64,000 bases of DNA, taken from contig NC_081831.1 in NCBI RefSeq assembly GCF_030867095.1, forward strand, positions 69,702,716-69,766,715. The letters run 5' to 3'. The DNA is from Alligator mississippiensis (lineage: Eukaryota; Chordata; Crocodylia; Alligatoridae). The notes beneath the pieces are model-generated. The model ran no database searches. It was not told the DNA's origin and saw only the letters and a list, made by a program, of their open reading frames with translations. The position numbers and the translations under genes are program-made. Position 1 is the stretch's first letter; the number at the start of each line of letters is the position of its first letter. Shown in pieces: positions 11,926 through 23,632 of the stretch.

Positions 11926-13837
11926 ATGCGTGCAGGCATTCATGGGTTTTGGACTAGATCCTGAGACACTGATGCATTTCTCTTGTTTCGGATGAGTTAT
12001 AAATAAGAAGGGAACACCAGCAGTGCCTGTGTCTATACTGCAGTCAGAGGTGTCACAGAGCACAAAGTTAGCTTTGATCTAGTGACTGCAGGTACCAAGA
12101 GAGTCGCAGCAGCCCACACTGGAGTCAGGGATGCTATTGAAGCATGAGCTTGGGTATAACTAGATATGTTGGAATTGTACATAGCCTAAAGGATTAGATG
12201 AGTAAAGCACTCCTCCTAGGCTTTATAACCAGCTGTGCTCTGGAAAAAGGTACTAAACTGAGGCCTTCAACTGGTGTTAAAAGAACTAATTAGAATCTTG
12301 GGATCCATGAGTAAAAATGGAAAGTTCATTGAAAGTACAGCCAGTGTCGCTATTGTGCGCAACGTTTGCTATATAAAATAGGAGTCGGGACTACATACTC
12401 ATTCTTGCATGTGTACAGGTTATGCAATGTTAGTAGTGGACTCATATGATCATGTTTAAGGCTTCTTGCAATATTTTGTCTTCTCTGTGATATATATAAT
12501 GAAAAGAGAGAATTTAAATATTAAGAGCTAGCTTTGCAATCTCTTGTTTGTTTTCGAATTAGGCTGCAAGAGCAAGGAAATTAGTTTATTCTTCTGGTAC
12601 AGTGAGGAATTGAGCAATTTAATATTTCATGGGGTGTTAGATTCATTCTCTTGATGGACACACTTCTTTTGAAACTCCCCTGAATAATATGCCCATGCAC
12701 ACACATGCATGTATACACTTCATTTCAGCAATTGTTGACTTGAGTGAAGAATTACTTTTTCTTTCATTTGAAATGCTGAATTCTTGTGACTTCTTTTGGT
12801 ACTAGCATGCAGAAAAAATATATCTAGATTTTTACCCTAATTTTTTTTTAAATTACCTTGAAGAAGAAATTAAATTCTGTATGTGTATATATCAAAAGTG
12901 TAGATGCATGATCCTATATACTGGTATATTTATGTATATGGCCTGTAGGTAGATATATTCATTTTTCTGCCTCTTTGCATTTATTTCAAGAGGGAGGTGA
13001 GATGCAACAAGCAGGACATCACAAACCTGGCAGCTGGTATTATGAAGGAGTATCAACTCCATGCTTCAGCCTAGGAATATGAGGTTGGAATGAAAACAAA
13101 CCAACAAAAAAAGACCCCTTGCTTTGTTCATTAAGCACAAATCTTCATTTAAAAACTTCTGAGCTTCAAACTTTCCTAGACATCTGATTAGATCCTCTTC
13201 TTTGCATCTGATCAGCGTTGCCAGAATATTTTTCAGTTGGAGTCTTTTATGGGGTGGCTTGTGGGGAATGCTGCCATATGTTTCTTGAGCCAAATATCAC
13301 CCATGCATAACCTCACTAACTCCAGTGGAATTGTATCAGGGGTGTAGCTGTATCATGAGTATGCATAAACTATGATTATTATTGTTACTACCAGTAATAT
13401 TTTATAACTCTAAATCACTCCCTGTGGTTGATATGGCAAAAAAGAATCTAAAATCTTTTAATGGTTATAATCGCGTGTAACTTTTAATGTACCATTGACC
13501 CAAAAGGACAGCATTAGGTACTGCAAGTTTTTAAGGTCTGTCATTTTTCTATATAAGGTGTATGTCTATTAATGTGTTTCTACTTCATTCAAATAAAAAT
13601 GGACAAATTATCTAAGGTATGGATTTTTGCCAGTTTTGCTTTTTGGTTTGCTGAGCAGCCTGTGATGCTTACTAAAGAGCACAGCATCTCTTAGAAATGG
13701 TGTCATGAAATGCTCTTAAGCACAGCGTAAGTGATTTGACTCAAAATAACTGTTGGTGTTTCTCAAGGTAGATGCAGTCAAATGTCTTAAGTGAGCTCAA
13801 TATGCATGGATGCCTTTAGCTGGACATCTTGGCTAGA
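11925..13837. other. No gene recognised; AT-rich non-coding DNA
   Basis: No domain-bearing frame is visible. The part around 12,020-12,140 has GTGTCTATACTGCAGTC and is GC-richer than its surroundings, which suggests an old DNA-transposon remnant, but I could not identify termini. Confidence 0.55.
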
Positions 13838-14720
13838 GACAGACTTTACACACAAACTGGTTTGAACCTGATGTTCAGTGCACATAAACCAGTTTGAAAA
13901 TGGCTAAAACCAATTTGAGATAAACCTGGCTGAATGTAGTATCAGACTTGAGTGATTTGGGTCAAACCAGTTTATGCAATGTCTGTCCCAGAGCCCTTTC
14001 TGGTTTAAGATAACCAGGACACTGCCAGCATCCAGGCATCCTTCTGGGCTGGGTGGGGCTCTCTGCTCCACAGTAGGGCTGGCCCCTCCGTTCTGCTCCC
14101 TGGCTGCAGCTCCAGCAGAAGCTGCAGGCATTTGCCTGGCTTCCCCTAGCATACCACATGCTAGCTATGGTCTGTGCTGTGGGAGACCAGTACCTTCCTT
14201 GGAAAAGCTGTTTAAGAAGAGTTTGAACTAGTGGAGAGAGGCTTTGTTTTCTGATGGGGTGATAAACACTGAGTTTGGGGTGATAAACACTGTTATCAAC
14301 TGCCTGCTGGGCTGCTTTGGGGGGAGGGAGGGGGAGGACTCCTTAATCAGAGAGTCTTGCCAGGGCCTGCCACACCTCCCTCAGCTCAGCACTATGGAAG
14401 TGAAGGGAGGACTATTTTAGCACCCCCTGGCTTCTAGCCTGAGCCACTGCAGGCATGTGCTTGTATTTTTGGGATGTCTGTCCAGTTAGGTTAGACCAGG
14501 GGAGGGCAAAATGCGGCCTGGGGGCCAGGCTGTTCTATCTGGCTTGCAGGGCCCCTAAAAAATGTAGAAAATAAATATTTATCTGCCCTGGGCTACCTGT
14601 CATGTGGCTTTTGATGGCTTGCCAAAACTCAGTAAGCAGCCCTGTGTCCAAAATAATTGCCCACCCCTGGGTTAGACTAACCTACAAAGATTGAATTCAA
14701 GCTCAGGTTTTTTGAATGTC
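13838..14720 (+). mobile_element. MITE, family A copy 2, carrying a hAT insertion
   Basis: Both ends match family A copy 1: 'cacataaacc', 'gataaacctgg', 'tagtatcagactt' on the left, and 'gcaccccctggcttc', 'actgcaggcatgtg', 'ttagactaacct.caaagattgaatt' on the right. Near-inverted termini are GGCTAGAGACAGACTTT and, as the reverse complement of the right end, GGCTGGGGTCAGACATT. The GC-rich core has a short direct repeat of TGATAAACACTG (14,250-14,295). A 173-bp hAT element interrupts it at 14,497. It is non-coding; the open frames on both strands of the core are chance. Confidence 0.65.
14497..14669. mobile_element. hAT MITE with perfect 8-bp target duplication
   Basis: The termini are CAGGGGAGGGCAA on the left and TTGCCCACCCCTG on the right, an inverted repeat of the CAGGGGTGGGCAA type found in vertebrate hAT elements. 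GGTTAGAC occurs directly before (14,489-14,496) and directly after (14,670-14,677). Family A copy 1 retains the uninterrupted site (CAGTTTAGACTAACC at about 4,152). There is no coding capacity, so mobilisation would have needed a transposase supplied elsewhere. Confidence 0.9.
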
Positions 14721-14752
14721 TGACCCCAGCCATTGGGAGGGATATAGACAAG

Positions 14753-16252
14753 TGTAACCCGAGTACACCCAAGGGTGTGCCCTATTCTAAATAGGATGGC
14801 AAGAGGGGGTGCTGTAAGAGGAATGCCAGAATTTCGAGCAGATCCCTCTTTCCTCCATAGAGTTAGCCCAAGCCTAAAGTTCTTAACTATATACAATTTA
14901 TTGAGTTATAATATACATAAACATAAAACTAAATATCATATACATATATTTACAGGTGATCATTAACCAATAACCAAGGTCAAACCCTAAATAACACTAT
15001 TTACAGCATCACAATACAACATTTCAATCACAAAATATAATACACAAATGTGAACAATTTTAATAACATCTATTTCCTTAATATAGTCCCTGACACATGG
15101 CAAGAGATAGTCCTCCTTCCAATGCGGTCCCTTGGTGGGGGGTGTCCAGGAAGCACCAGGAGCCCCTCCCCTTTAGGGCCTTGACTAGGCATGGGGGTGC
15201 TGCTCACCCAGCCCCTTCTCTGGGTTTGCCTGCCCCAAATGGGGCCCACAGGGGAAAGACAAGGGCCCAATGACTCACGCTTCCTCAGGTGGCAGTGATC
15301 AGGGCACAGCTCAATGGGGTCTCCTCTGCTGGAGTGTCTCTCCTGCACCTATGGGTTCCTCTCTACCCTGTGCCCCACTCTGGGCACTGAGGGCTCAGCT
15401 CCTTTCAGTTTCTGCACTACTGCTGCTGGCTTCTGGGTGCTGAGCCTCACACTGCAGCACTACCATTTCCCCATGCCCTGGCTCAGCACTGAGGGCTCTC
15501 TTAGCACAGGCTGGGCCCTTCAGGCTCTGGCCAGCCATCCTCATGCCAGATGGCTAACCCAAGCAGCCTTTGCTGCTCCCTGGCTCCCAAGGCTTGGGCC
15601 CATGCGCCGTCCTGCACACTGTGGGACCTGGCTACTTGCTGGGAGATGAGGTCTGAACCACCTCACTGCGGCCCCCAAGGCCCTGCCAGGGTTGCAGGCT
15701 CAAGCCACCACTTGTGGTTCCCAAAGCCTGGGCTCCGTACACTGAATTGTGCACCGTGATGGGCCCAAGCAGTCTCACGCTGCTCCCAGGGCCGGTTCTC
15801 TGTGCACCGTCCCTGTGCATCGTCAACAGCCTGATCAGTCTTGCATCACTCCCAAGGCTGCTCCCCCAGTGGCAGTTTCAGGAGCCTTGGGCCTATTGCC
15901 TGCTGAGGGAGAGCTCCCCTGCTTTTCTTGGCTCTACTCTTTTTGAGTCCCTCACTGCATCTGCCCCTTGTGCTGGGCATGCAGCTCCTTTTATGCTCCA
16001 GGGCTCCGCCCCTGAAGTCTGCCGGACCTGGTAGTTTACAGTCTTCAATTGGGTCCGAGGGGAGCTCTTCTCCCCCTCCCCTCAGAAAAGGGGTGTGGCT
16101 TTATTTCTCCTGCTGCCTCCTGATTGGTGGATGGGCTCCACCAATCAAAACAGCAGTATCTCAAACCTGGGACTCAACCCAAGCTCTGAAAGGTGAGCCT
16201 GCTACACAAGCTTTCTTGAACGTTTTACGCAGAGAAATTTTGAACACCCACA
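14753..16252 (-). repeat. GC-rich LTR-like block (tentative)
   Basis: Read on the minus strand, the block could start TGTGGGTGTTCA (16,252) and end GGGTTACA (14,753). It has an AATAAA polyadenylation signal (minus strand, about 14,893-14,900) in its last ~150 bases, which is the order of an LTR. Positions 15,560-15,880 hold a degenerate GC-rich tandem array built on CTCCCAAGGCTTGGGCC-like units. No flanking target duplication matched and no internal retroelement region adjoins, so a solitary LTR is possible but unproven. The long frames here on both strands are compositional. Confidence 0.3.
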
Positions 16253-18078
16253 TCTAAAATGCATAACCATTAAGCCCAAAGTTTCCCTGAGGGTTATGTT
16301 CAGATAAGATACATGGCACCTCATAAGCTTGACCCTTTGTGTATTCACCTATTAACAATTTGAGTTTCATGACCTGTAATTTCATTATCTAGTATGTCTT
16401 GCTCAAAAAGGGAAGAACATCAATTTAACTAAAGGCTCACATTTGCTGTAATGGAAAGTAAAGAATATGAATGCAAAAAACCCCAGAATTTTGAAACTTG
16501 GAAAAATATTGGAAAAAAAGTAACTAACTCACTTGCATAACAAGGTCTGTGTGGATTCTGTGAACAAAATGTTCTGCTGGTTCAAATCAGTGCTGCTATA
16601 TGGAAAAAAAAAAATCTCAGTTATACAGAGCACCATGGAGAGGTCAAATGGGAGAGAGCATATGTAATGTCTAAAAGGGACGTGAATAAGGAACACACGG
16701 GAAAGGGTAAGGGCTGATTTAACTCCATCTTTTTTATAATTTGAATCACTTTAGAAGAGAATCAGAGGCTTTTAATGGAAAGACAAAAAAATAAATGGTT
16801 ATTATATTTGCTTGAATAAATCAAAACATCCAAGTGAAAGATCAGTTAATGATTAAAAAGAACAACATAATATAGGACATATTATGGCTAGAAAATGAAG
16901 TACTGGTAGTACTAAGTTAGTCTTTAAACCTGATTCTTTTCTCCTATGGATCTGGGAGCATTTCCAACATTTTCTAGTCTCCAGTAAGTTAAAATGTGTT
17001 TATCACTGTTTTTATCTAAACTCCTCTGAGTTCAACAACTGAGCAATAACAAACATTTATAGTTAATTTTAAAAACATATGAAAAATATAACCAATATTT
17101 CAAGCCTGCATCATCTTCAATAAATTCTAAAAGCTATACTCGGTACAAAATATGAAGTAATTTATCTTAATAAGACACTTATCCAATCTAAGGAGAAATG
17201 TTTCTCACTATTCAGTCCTTGAAAGCAATTTATAACGTTTTAATTAGTTCATTCATCTTTCATGGTTTTAAGGCTATTTTTCTTCTTAACGGGGATATTA
17301 GATAACATTTGTGCAAAGAGAAATCTTTCCCCTTCACACTTCGTTTAGTACCCTCTTGTTTTATGATGCACTCTAAGCAAAATAGACCCACATTGCTAAC
17401 AGAAATGCTACCATATATGGCATCTGGGCACTAATCCATAAAGTGGTCATTATTGCCATGCTTAGACTCACCCGGTGCTCCAATACTGGGATGAAGGCTT
17501 CTGAACAGGGTGTTTTGTGCCTATGGCCCAAACTGCTGAACTCTCTCCTTCATATAAAATGCCAAGAGTTGTCTTGGTTTTGCTTATTCGTTAAAAGAGC
17601 CAAAGAGAGAAATGACCTGACAATTTCTGGAAAAAAATGGAATTCATGAAAAACAGTGTTGGCTAAAGGTCCCAGAGGGGAGAAGACCCCCTTGAATACA
17701 GCTGTCAATGCAGGCAGGATCTGTCTACCTCCACAATACCTTGGGGTCTCTGAAGAAGGTGTCCTTATATTAAAAAATAATAATTAAAAAAAATGTATAA
17801 AAAGGAATGTTCATCCCACAGTCTCTCCTCTTGTGGGTTCCTGCAGGGTGAATTGTAGCATAAACTGTCCCAACAGTAGTGTAGCTAGATGGTGAGAAGA
17901 TCACTTGCCTGTGCTTTCATTCTCTTGAGCAGCTCTGATTTTCTACTTGCTAATACTTTGATTTTCAGGACTTGCCTTCTTCTTTCACTTGTCTGATGCT
18001 TTGGAAAGGCCATCTGTTTACATGTGGGGGATCTAGGGGACTGTTTGACTCAAGCCATTATTGAGGCTCTTCATGAAT
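16253..18078. other. No gene recognised; AT-rich non-coding DNA
   Basis: Short frames only. No repeat termini, tandem arrays or motifs stood out. Confidence 0.6.
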
Positions 18079-18335
18079 AGGGTGACCATCAATCCTAGGC
18101 AAACCTGAGCTCTCCTGCCTTCTGTAGTCTGGTCCTAGCTGATTGGTCAAAATTTACAGAGCAGAGTCTGTTCCAGTGCACCTGCCTTGCTTCAGCCTAG
18201 CAGCAGCGGTACCTGCCTGGCTGTCTCCCTGGTGTACCATGCTGTCCCACCATCTCACTGGACTCCAGCCCAATATTTTTGACCAACCGGGAGTCCACCC
18301 AGGACGATTTTTCTTTGGAGACAGGATCCTAAATT
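18079..18335. mobile_element. Candidate foldback MITE
   Basis: The interior contains inverted segments TTGGTCAAAATTTA (about 18,142) and AATATTTTTGACCAA (about 18,273). The outer ends are loosely inverted, with AATCCTAGG on the left and AGGATCCTAAATT on the right. The left end begins TAGGGTGACC, a start shared by several vertebrate DNA transposons. No target duplication was confirmed. Confidence 0.35.
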
Positions 18336-19417
18336 AAGGCTGTACTATTGATGCTGAATGACTAAACATACCATACTGCAGTATGAAAGTGTATATGATG
18401 GCAGTAGTGCTACCGGTTTGGCCAGCACAGTGGTAGTCAGGAGATGCCTGGGTTCATTCATAGCTAAACTCTTGTCTAAACCCTACACCATTCTGTTCTT
18501 CTATTTCATGCTCCCTCAACCCCCTCCCCGCCCCCCCCCCCCATGTGTTTAGGTAATAAGTTGTTTGCATCCAGTTTGCATGAATCTTTGCATAACAGGA
18601 CTTTGATATCAGCTTGATCTCTGAGGTGCTGTTGAAATATAAATAATAATAGAATGCATTTAAAAGATGTCAGGAAAGTCAAGTCCTTCTGCAATCAATG
18701 AGCTTTGTTTGTTTTACCCTTACGCTATCTGTTATTCCTTTCCATGCTTGGGGAATTGAGCATTGGAAGAATTATAAGAAGAGGGATTTGGAAATTGAGT
18801 GAACTTTAGAAGCATTATAAATTATTCTGTTATGGGGGGTTGGCAATAAATATTTAAATTAGGTTTTATACCTGGCACTGGACAGATCTGAATGAATTCA
18901 GCTTAACAATAAATGGTTTTTGGTTGAAAGAATGACATTAAAAATAACTGTAGAGCAATAGTAATTATTTATAGCCTATAGGCTAAATTCTTAAATGTGA
19001 CCTCCATTTTTGCATCTTCAAACTTCGCCCTTAAAATTGTACTTCACTATACTACAAAATTGTACTGCAAACACTGTTTGCACTGTAAGACAGTTCATAG
19101 GTATGATTGCATTGCTGCTTACCTGATTTGTGTATGTAACTTAGTTAGCTATCCAAAGCCTAACATTTCTGTTTGCATTTCCTTGCATATGGAGCTCACA
19201 AAAGGAAACTGGCCTGAGTCCCAGGTGGAAATTCGATTAAAAATGTGCGTCTAGCCATTACTGTTTGTCATTAGTGGAGTGAATTATATTGACCCTTCTT
19301 GTCTCCATTCATGCATTTTAAGATTGAACACCCAAATAATCAGAGAAAATGGATGTTTTACTGGCTTTCCACATACATCCTCATTAAAATATGTGATTGT
19401 GTTTGAAGCTCATCATA
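18336..19417. other. No gene recognised; includes a C12 run
   Basis: The stretch is AT-rich and non-coding. The polypyrimidine patch 18,510-18,542 ends in an uninterrupted C12 (18,531-18,542). Confidence 0.6.
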
Positions 19418-19500
19418 GAACTTAAGCATATAGTTTAGATTAAGCACATGAGAAGCCCTGTTGATGGCAATGACCCCTATGCTTTATTAGGTACATGCGT
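19418..19500. mobile_element. Remnant of a CTTAAGCA-type palindromic MITE
   Basis: The pattern ACTTAAGCATATAG .. ATTAAGCACATGAG .. CTGTTGATGGCAATGA is recognisable as a decayed member of the bird/crocodile repeats built on TTAAGCAYRTG and 'cattgacttcaatggga' motifs. A better-preserved copy is at 39,310-39,475. Confidence 0.4.
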
Positions 19501-19548
19501 AAGTGGGAAGATTAAAACCTGATGGCATTCAACACAGAGAAATGCAAG

Positions 19549-19914
19549 TAGGGCCATGAGAAACAGCAGAGTTCTGCTTCAACATCTGTTTTGATGTCTT
19601 GACAGAACAGCATTTCATTTAGAGTTTTGTTTTGATTCGAAAACACTGTTTTGTTCCGATTCATCAAAATGGTTCTGCTATTTCGAGGTTTTGATTGGGC
19701 TGGGGAAGGGAACTCAGCCCAGCTTAGTTTCTCCACAGCACTAGGATAGGGCTGGGCTGAGTTCCCTTCCCCAGCCTGATCATAGCTCTGGGGAGGGGAA
19801 CTCAGCTGGGCTGTTTTGAAGCCCTTTGTTTCATTTCAATTTCACTGTTTCAAACTCAAAATGAATCAAAACAGCCTCAAAACAAAGCAGCTGGTGAAAT
19901 TTTGCACAGCCCTA
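19549..19914. mobile_element. hAT-like MITE (TAGGGC family) inside CR1
   Basis: The left end is TAGGGCCATGAGAAA; the reverse complement of the right end is TAGGGCTGTGCAAAAT. Flanks are AATGCAAG (19,541-19,548) and AATACAAG (19,914-19,921), an 8-bp duplication with one mismatch and one base shared with the terminus. The uninterrupted CR1 sequence confirms the insertion point. The interior is rich in TGATTCGAAAAC/TTTTGATTC motifs and carries a perfect 26-bp inverted repeat. The same terminal motif, with the CTTCAGGTG subterminal extension, recurs at 40,416 and 61,929. It is non-coding. Confidence 0.85.
19698..19776. repeat. Perfect 26-bp inverted repeat (hairpin)
   Basis: The arm 19,698-19,723 begins GGCTGGGGAAGGGAACTC and is the exact reverse complement of 19,751-19,776. 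A 27-nt spacer separates them. A third, imperfect copy of the left arm lies at about 19,787-19,815 (GGGGAGGGGAACTCAGCTGGGC). Confidence 0.95.
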
Positions 19915-20684
19915 ATACAAGGTGCTCCACCTCAGGAGAAAAAGCCCACATATTTATAGGCTCGGCAGTGTTACACTCACTAGCACCATGACTGAAAGAG
20001 ACTTCGGGGTCACGACTGACCACAAGATGAACATAAGCCACCAATGCGATGCTGCAGCCAGCAAAGTGAACAAAACTTTTCCTTGAATCTACCCATGCAT
20101 CGCGAGCAAGACCCAGGAAGTCATCCTCCTGCTTTACTTGTCTTTGGTGAGATTGCAGCTGGAATACTGCATCCAATTCTGGACTTCACAACTCAGAAAC
20201 GATGTGGAGAAGCTTGAAAGAGTCCTCTAATCATGCGCATAGCCCTTCTCTGGACAAGAGAGCAGGCCTCGAGGAGAGGCTGTGAGCCATGGGACTCTTC
20301 AGCCTGGAAAAGAGTAGGCTCAGGGATGACTTGGTGGCAGTCTGTAAGTACATAAGGGGTGTGCATCAGGATCTGGGAGAACATCAGTTCACCAGGGCAC
20401 CCCAAGGGGAGACAAGGTCCAATGGTCACAAACTCCTGGAAGACCATTTTAAGCTGGACATAAGGAAAAAATTCTTTACCGTCCAAGCCCCAGGGCCTGG
20501 AATAGACTCCCCCGAGAGGTGGTACAAGCACCTACTCTGGACTCTTGTTTTCAAGAAACACTTGGATGCCTATCTTGCTGGGATCATCTGACCCCAGCTG
20601 ACTTCCTGCCCCTTGGGCAGGGGGCTGGACCAGATGATCTTGTGAGGTCCCTTCCAGCCCTAATGTCTATGAAATCTATAAAGT

Positions 20685-22629
20685 ACTTTCCTGGATAGGA
20701 GCCCATAAGAAGTCTTTTCCTCCAGTGAAGACTGAATGCTTTCTGTCTGTAGCTAAAAATGCAAGTGTCAGTGAGGCAGATTTTTCATATCCTTAATCAT
20801 GCTTACAGTACAAGTAGCCCATTGACCCACCTTGAAAAGGTAGCAAAACCTGGTCTGAAGTGGGTGAACATCATGACATATTTGTTTAATAACAAATAAT
20901 ATAGATGTAATTATGATGTGGTAATTTTGGAGTGGTGTTGTAGCCCTGATGGTAATGTTGCTGTTCCTGAATTTTCTAGGTTAGGGCATTCAGCCACTGC
21001 CATTTTTTATCTCTCTTTCATTGCTGAAGGATTAATAATAATGTATGGCTACAGGAAGTTAAAAAATAATTCTTTTATTTTTTCATGGAAAAAAAAAATG
21101 AAACCTCTTCGCTTGGTATCAGTGGGATACATTTCATTTCTGTTTTGAAATGAGAAATCTGAAGGATTTATTTTGATTTATCATTGAAAATTTGCAAGTT
21201 GCAAGAGATGCACATGGGAAATAATGATGGAAACCATTTGCTTATGGTAACAATTTTACTAATTGCTTCAATCCACAGGAAGCTGCAAAATATCCAAAAG
21301 CATTTCTTAGCTTTAATTGGCCTCTTACACCAAGTTTGTATTAGTTTGTGATGATAAAAGTGGTAGTGACACACACAGCCCCTTCCACCATGTCAGGGGA
21401 TAATGCAATTGTATTCTTGTTGTAATACAAGCATAGATGTTTTTGCCTCTTATTGCTTCCCTGGGAAGAGAGGCTCCCACTAAGTGAATAAGTGTGACAA
21501 ATTGTATACTGAATTGCAATGGCTGCCAGGGACTTATTTGCTTGTTTGATACATGGAAAAATCAAAATACTTTGCAATGCTCTAAACTTATTTTCATTTC
21601 AGGTAGCTTGAAGCTAAGTTCAGCCTTTTCTCTTCTGTACATTTGATTAATGCTTATTTTTTCACGTACCTACGGTTATTTTTCACATATAAGCTACTGC
21701 ACATATGCCTTGCATGAGGTTAAAATAAGCCATCGCTTCCTTGCTATTTTGTATGTGGCACATAATTATATATGACTAGTCATAGAATATCTTTGAGTTT
21801 GCTAAGAACAGTGTCAAAAATCACAAGGTCAGTGTGGAATGTATGGGACAGGTGCATGATTCTACCCAGGTTGGTTTCCCTGTGGTAGTGCTGTTCACAT
21901 TCATGGATTATAGTATAGTCTTCTCCATTGGCACAGCACCTATCTTGCAACTACACAGGCTGTGAACAGAGAGGCTCGTACAAGGCGTGGTAGGGAGGCC
22001 AAATCATCCCTTCTGGCTCAATGGAACTTAACCAGAGGGAGCCAATACTCTTATAATCTGTGTTTGCTTGTTGCCATTGCAGTGCCCCTACCTCCCTGGA
22101 AACCCTAGGTTTCACCAGGCATGGTTTGAATAAAACTTCTGTAGGCAATATCTAGGTTGGGGCTCCAGGTCACCACACAAATGACCTCACCTTTCAGAGG
22201 ATGAACAAAGCTTGGAAGCTGCCTTTCTTGGAGTCACTAAGAGAAGGTGGTGTCAGTACAAACTCCCCAAACATGGCAGTATCCTCTCAGGGTAATCTTG
22301 CAAGAAAATTTCTTGCATGAGATCCCTGCAGGAAACTTGACACAGAGGGTGACAATACGGCATAGTGTTAACATCATGAAACAAGCAGCATTAAAGCACA
22401 TTTGTTAACTGTGCAGGAGCATTGAAAAGATTTCCTGATTCCCTTTACTTAGTTGATTTTTAGTCCACAGAATAACATGGAAGCTGAAGAAACAGCTGCT
22501 TTTCTTGACAGAGTGAACACATTCAACAAAGACAATGTATCTTGGGCTTATAGGTTTTTTAATACCCAGAATGATTTAATATACCTAGGGCTGTATTCTC
22601 AGATGTTATATGATGAGATAATTTCGACC
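20685..22629. other. No gene recognised between two CR1 copies
   Basis: AT-rich DNA with short frames and no recognisable domain. No repeat termini were identified. The last ~180 bases are by chance open in the same frame as the following CR1 reading frame. Confidence 0.6.
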
Positions 22630-23632
22630 TGGAAGGGTGTGGGCAGTGGGGTCCCGCAGAGCTCGGTCCTTGGACCGATACTCTTTAATGTCTTCATCAG
22701 TGACTTGGACAAGGGAGTCAAATGTACTCTGTCCAAGTTTGCAGATGACACAAAGCTATGGGGAGAAGTGGACACGCCGGAGGGCAGGGAACAGCTGCAG
22801 GCAGACCTGGATAGGTTGGACAAGTGGGCAGAAAACAACAGGATGCAGTTCAACAAGGAGAAATGCAAAGTGCTGCACCTAGGGAGGAAAAATGTCCAGC
22901 ACACCTACAGCCTAGGGAATGACCTGCTGGGTGGCACAGAGGTGGAAAGGGATCTTGGAGTCCTAGTGGACTCCAAGATGAACATGAGCCGGCAGTGTGA
23001 CGAAGCCATCAGAAAAGCCAATGGCACTTTATCGTGCATCAGCAGATGCATGACGAATAGGTCCAAGGAGGTGATACTTCCCCTCTATCGGGCGCTGGTC
23101 AGACCGCAGTTGGAGTACTGCGTGCAATTCTGGGCGCCACACTTCAAGAAGGATGCGGATAACCTGGAGAGTGTCCAGAGAAGGGCAACTCGTATGGTCA
23201 AGGGCCTGCAGACCAAGCCCTACGAGGAGAGACTAGAGAACATGGACCTTTTCAGCCTCCGCAAGAGAAGGTTGAGAGGCGACCTTGTGGCTGCCTATAA
23301 GTTCATCACGGGGGCACAGAAGGGAATTGGTGAGGATTTATTCACCAAGGCGCCCCCGGGGGTTACAAGAAACAATGGCCACAAGCTAGCAGAGAGCAGA
23401 TTTAGATTGGACATTAGGAAGAACTTCTTCACAGTTCGAGTGGCCAAGGTCGGGAACGGGCTCCCAAGGGAGGTGGTGCTCTCCCTTACCCTGGGGGTCT
23501 TCAAGAGGAGGTTAGATGAGTATCTAGCTGGGGTCATCTAGACCCAGCACTCTTTCCTGCTTATGCAGGGGGTCGGACTCGATGATCTATTGAGGTCCCT
23601 TCCGACCCTAACATCTATGAATCTATGAATTG
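22630..23632 (+). mobile_element. CR1 LINE, 5'-truncated, well preserved
   Basis: The CR1 homology starts at about 22,630 inside the reverse transcriptase (GVGSGVPQSS). It runs without a break through the ORF2 stop codon (TAG, 23,539-23,541) to a complete 3' UTR ending GGTCGGACTCGATGATC .. GAGGTCCCTTCCGACC .. ATCTATGAATCTATGAATT. The tail repeats are the short direct repeat typical of CR1 3' ends. The lack of internal stops makes this the youngest-looking of the four CR1 copies here. No target duplication is evident, as is usual for CR1. Confidence 0.95.
22633..23541 (+). pseudogene. CR1 ORF2 C-terminal reverse transcriptase fragment, frame open
   Basis: About 302 codons remain open. The fragment has the turn motif SGVPQSSVLGPILFNVFI, then SKFADDTKLWG with both catalytic aspartates (near 22,735), KEKCKVLHLGRKN (near 22,855), RSKEVILPLYRALVRPQLEYC (split here: RSKEVILPLY near 23,060), FWAPHFKKDAD and VQRRATRMVKG (23,130-23,205), and ends FKRRLDEYLAGVI. 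The N-terminal endonuclease and the fingers of the polymerase are missing, so the product would be non-functional. The frame is also open for about 60 codons upstream into non-CR1 DNA. That extension has no CR1 similarity and no good reason to be translated. Confidence 0.9.

Larger units (their letters stand above)
19511..20684 (+). mobile_element. CR1 LINE, 5'-truncated, interrupted by a hAT-like MITE
   Basis: CR1 ORF2 sequence starts abruptly at 'ggcattcaacacagagaaatgcaag' (about 19,514) and resumes at 19,921 with 'gtgctccacct'; in an intact CR1 these are adjacent. Downstream pieces read MTERDFGVTTDHKMN, EVILLLYLSLVRLQLEYCIQFW, MGLFSLEKSRLRDDLVAV and FKKHLDAYLAGII, in that order. They are followed by the CR1 3' UTR and the tail CTAATGTCTATGAAATCTAT at 20,660-20,680. 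Stops and frameshifts separate the pieces. Removing the inserted MITE, about 800 bp of CR1 remain. It is inactive. Confidence 0.9.

Noticed and set aside
14753-16252. Complete LTR retrovirus-like insertion
   Set aside because: There is one possible LTR with AATAAA but no second copy, no internal region and no matching target duplication. Only a tentative solitary LTR can be supported.
15314-16257. Several open frames of ~100 codons on both strands
   Set aside because: The region is a GC-rich degenerate tandem array, probably within an LTR-like block, and frames are open on both strands.
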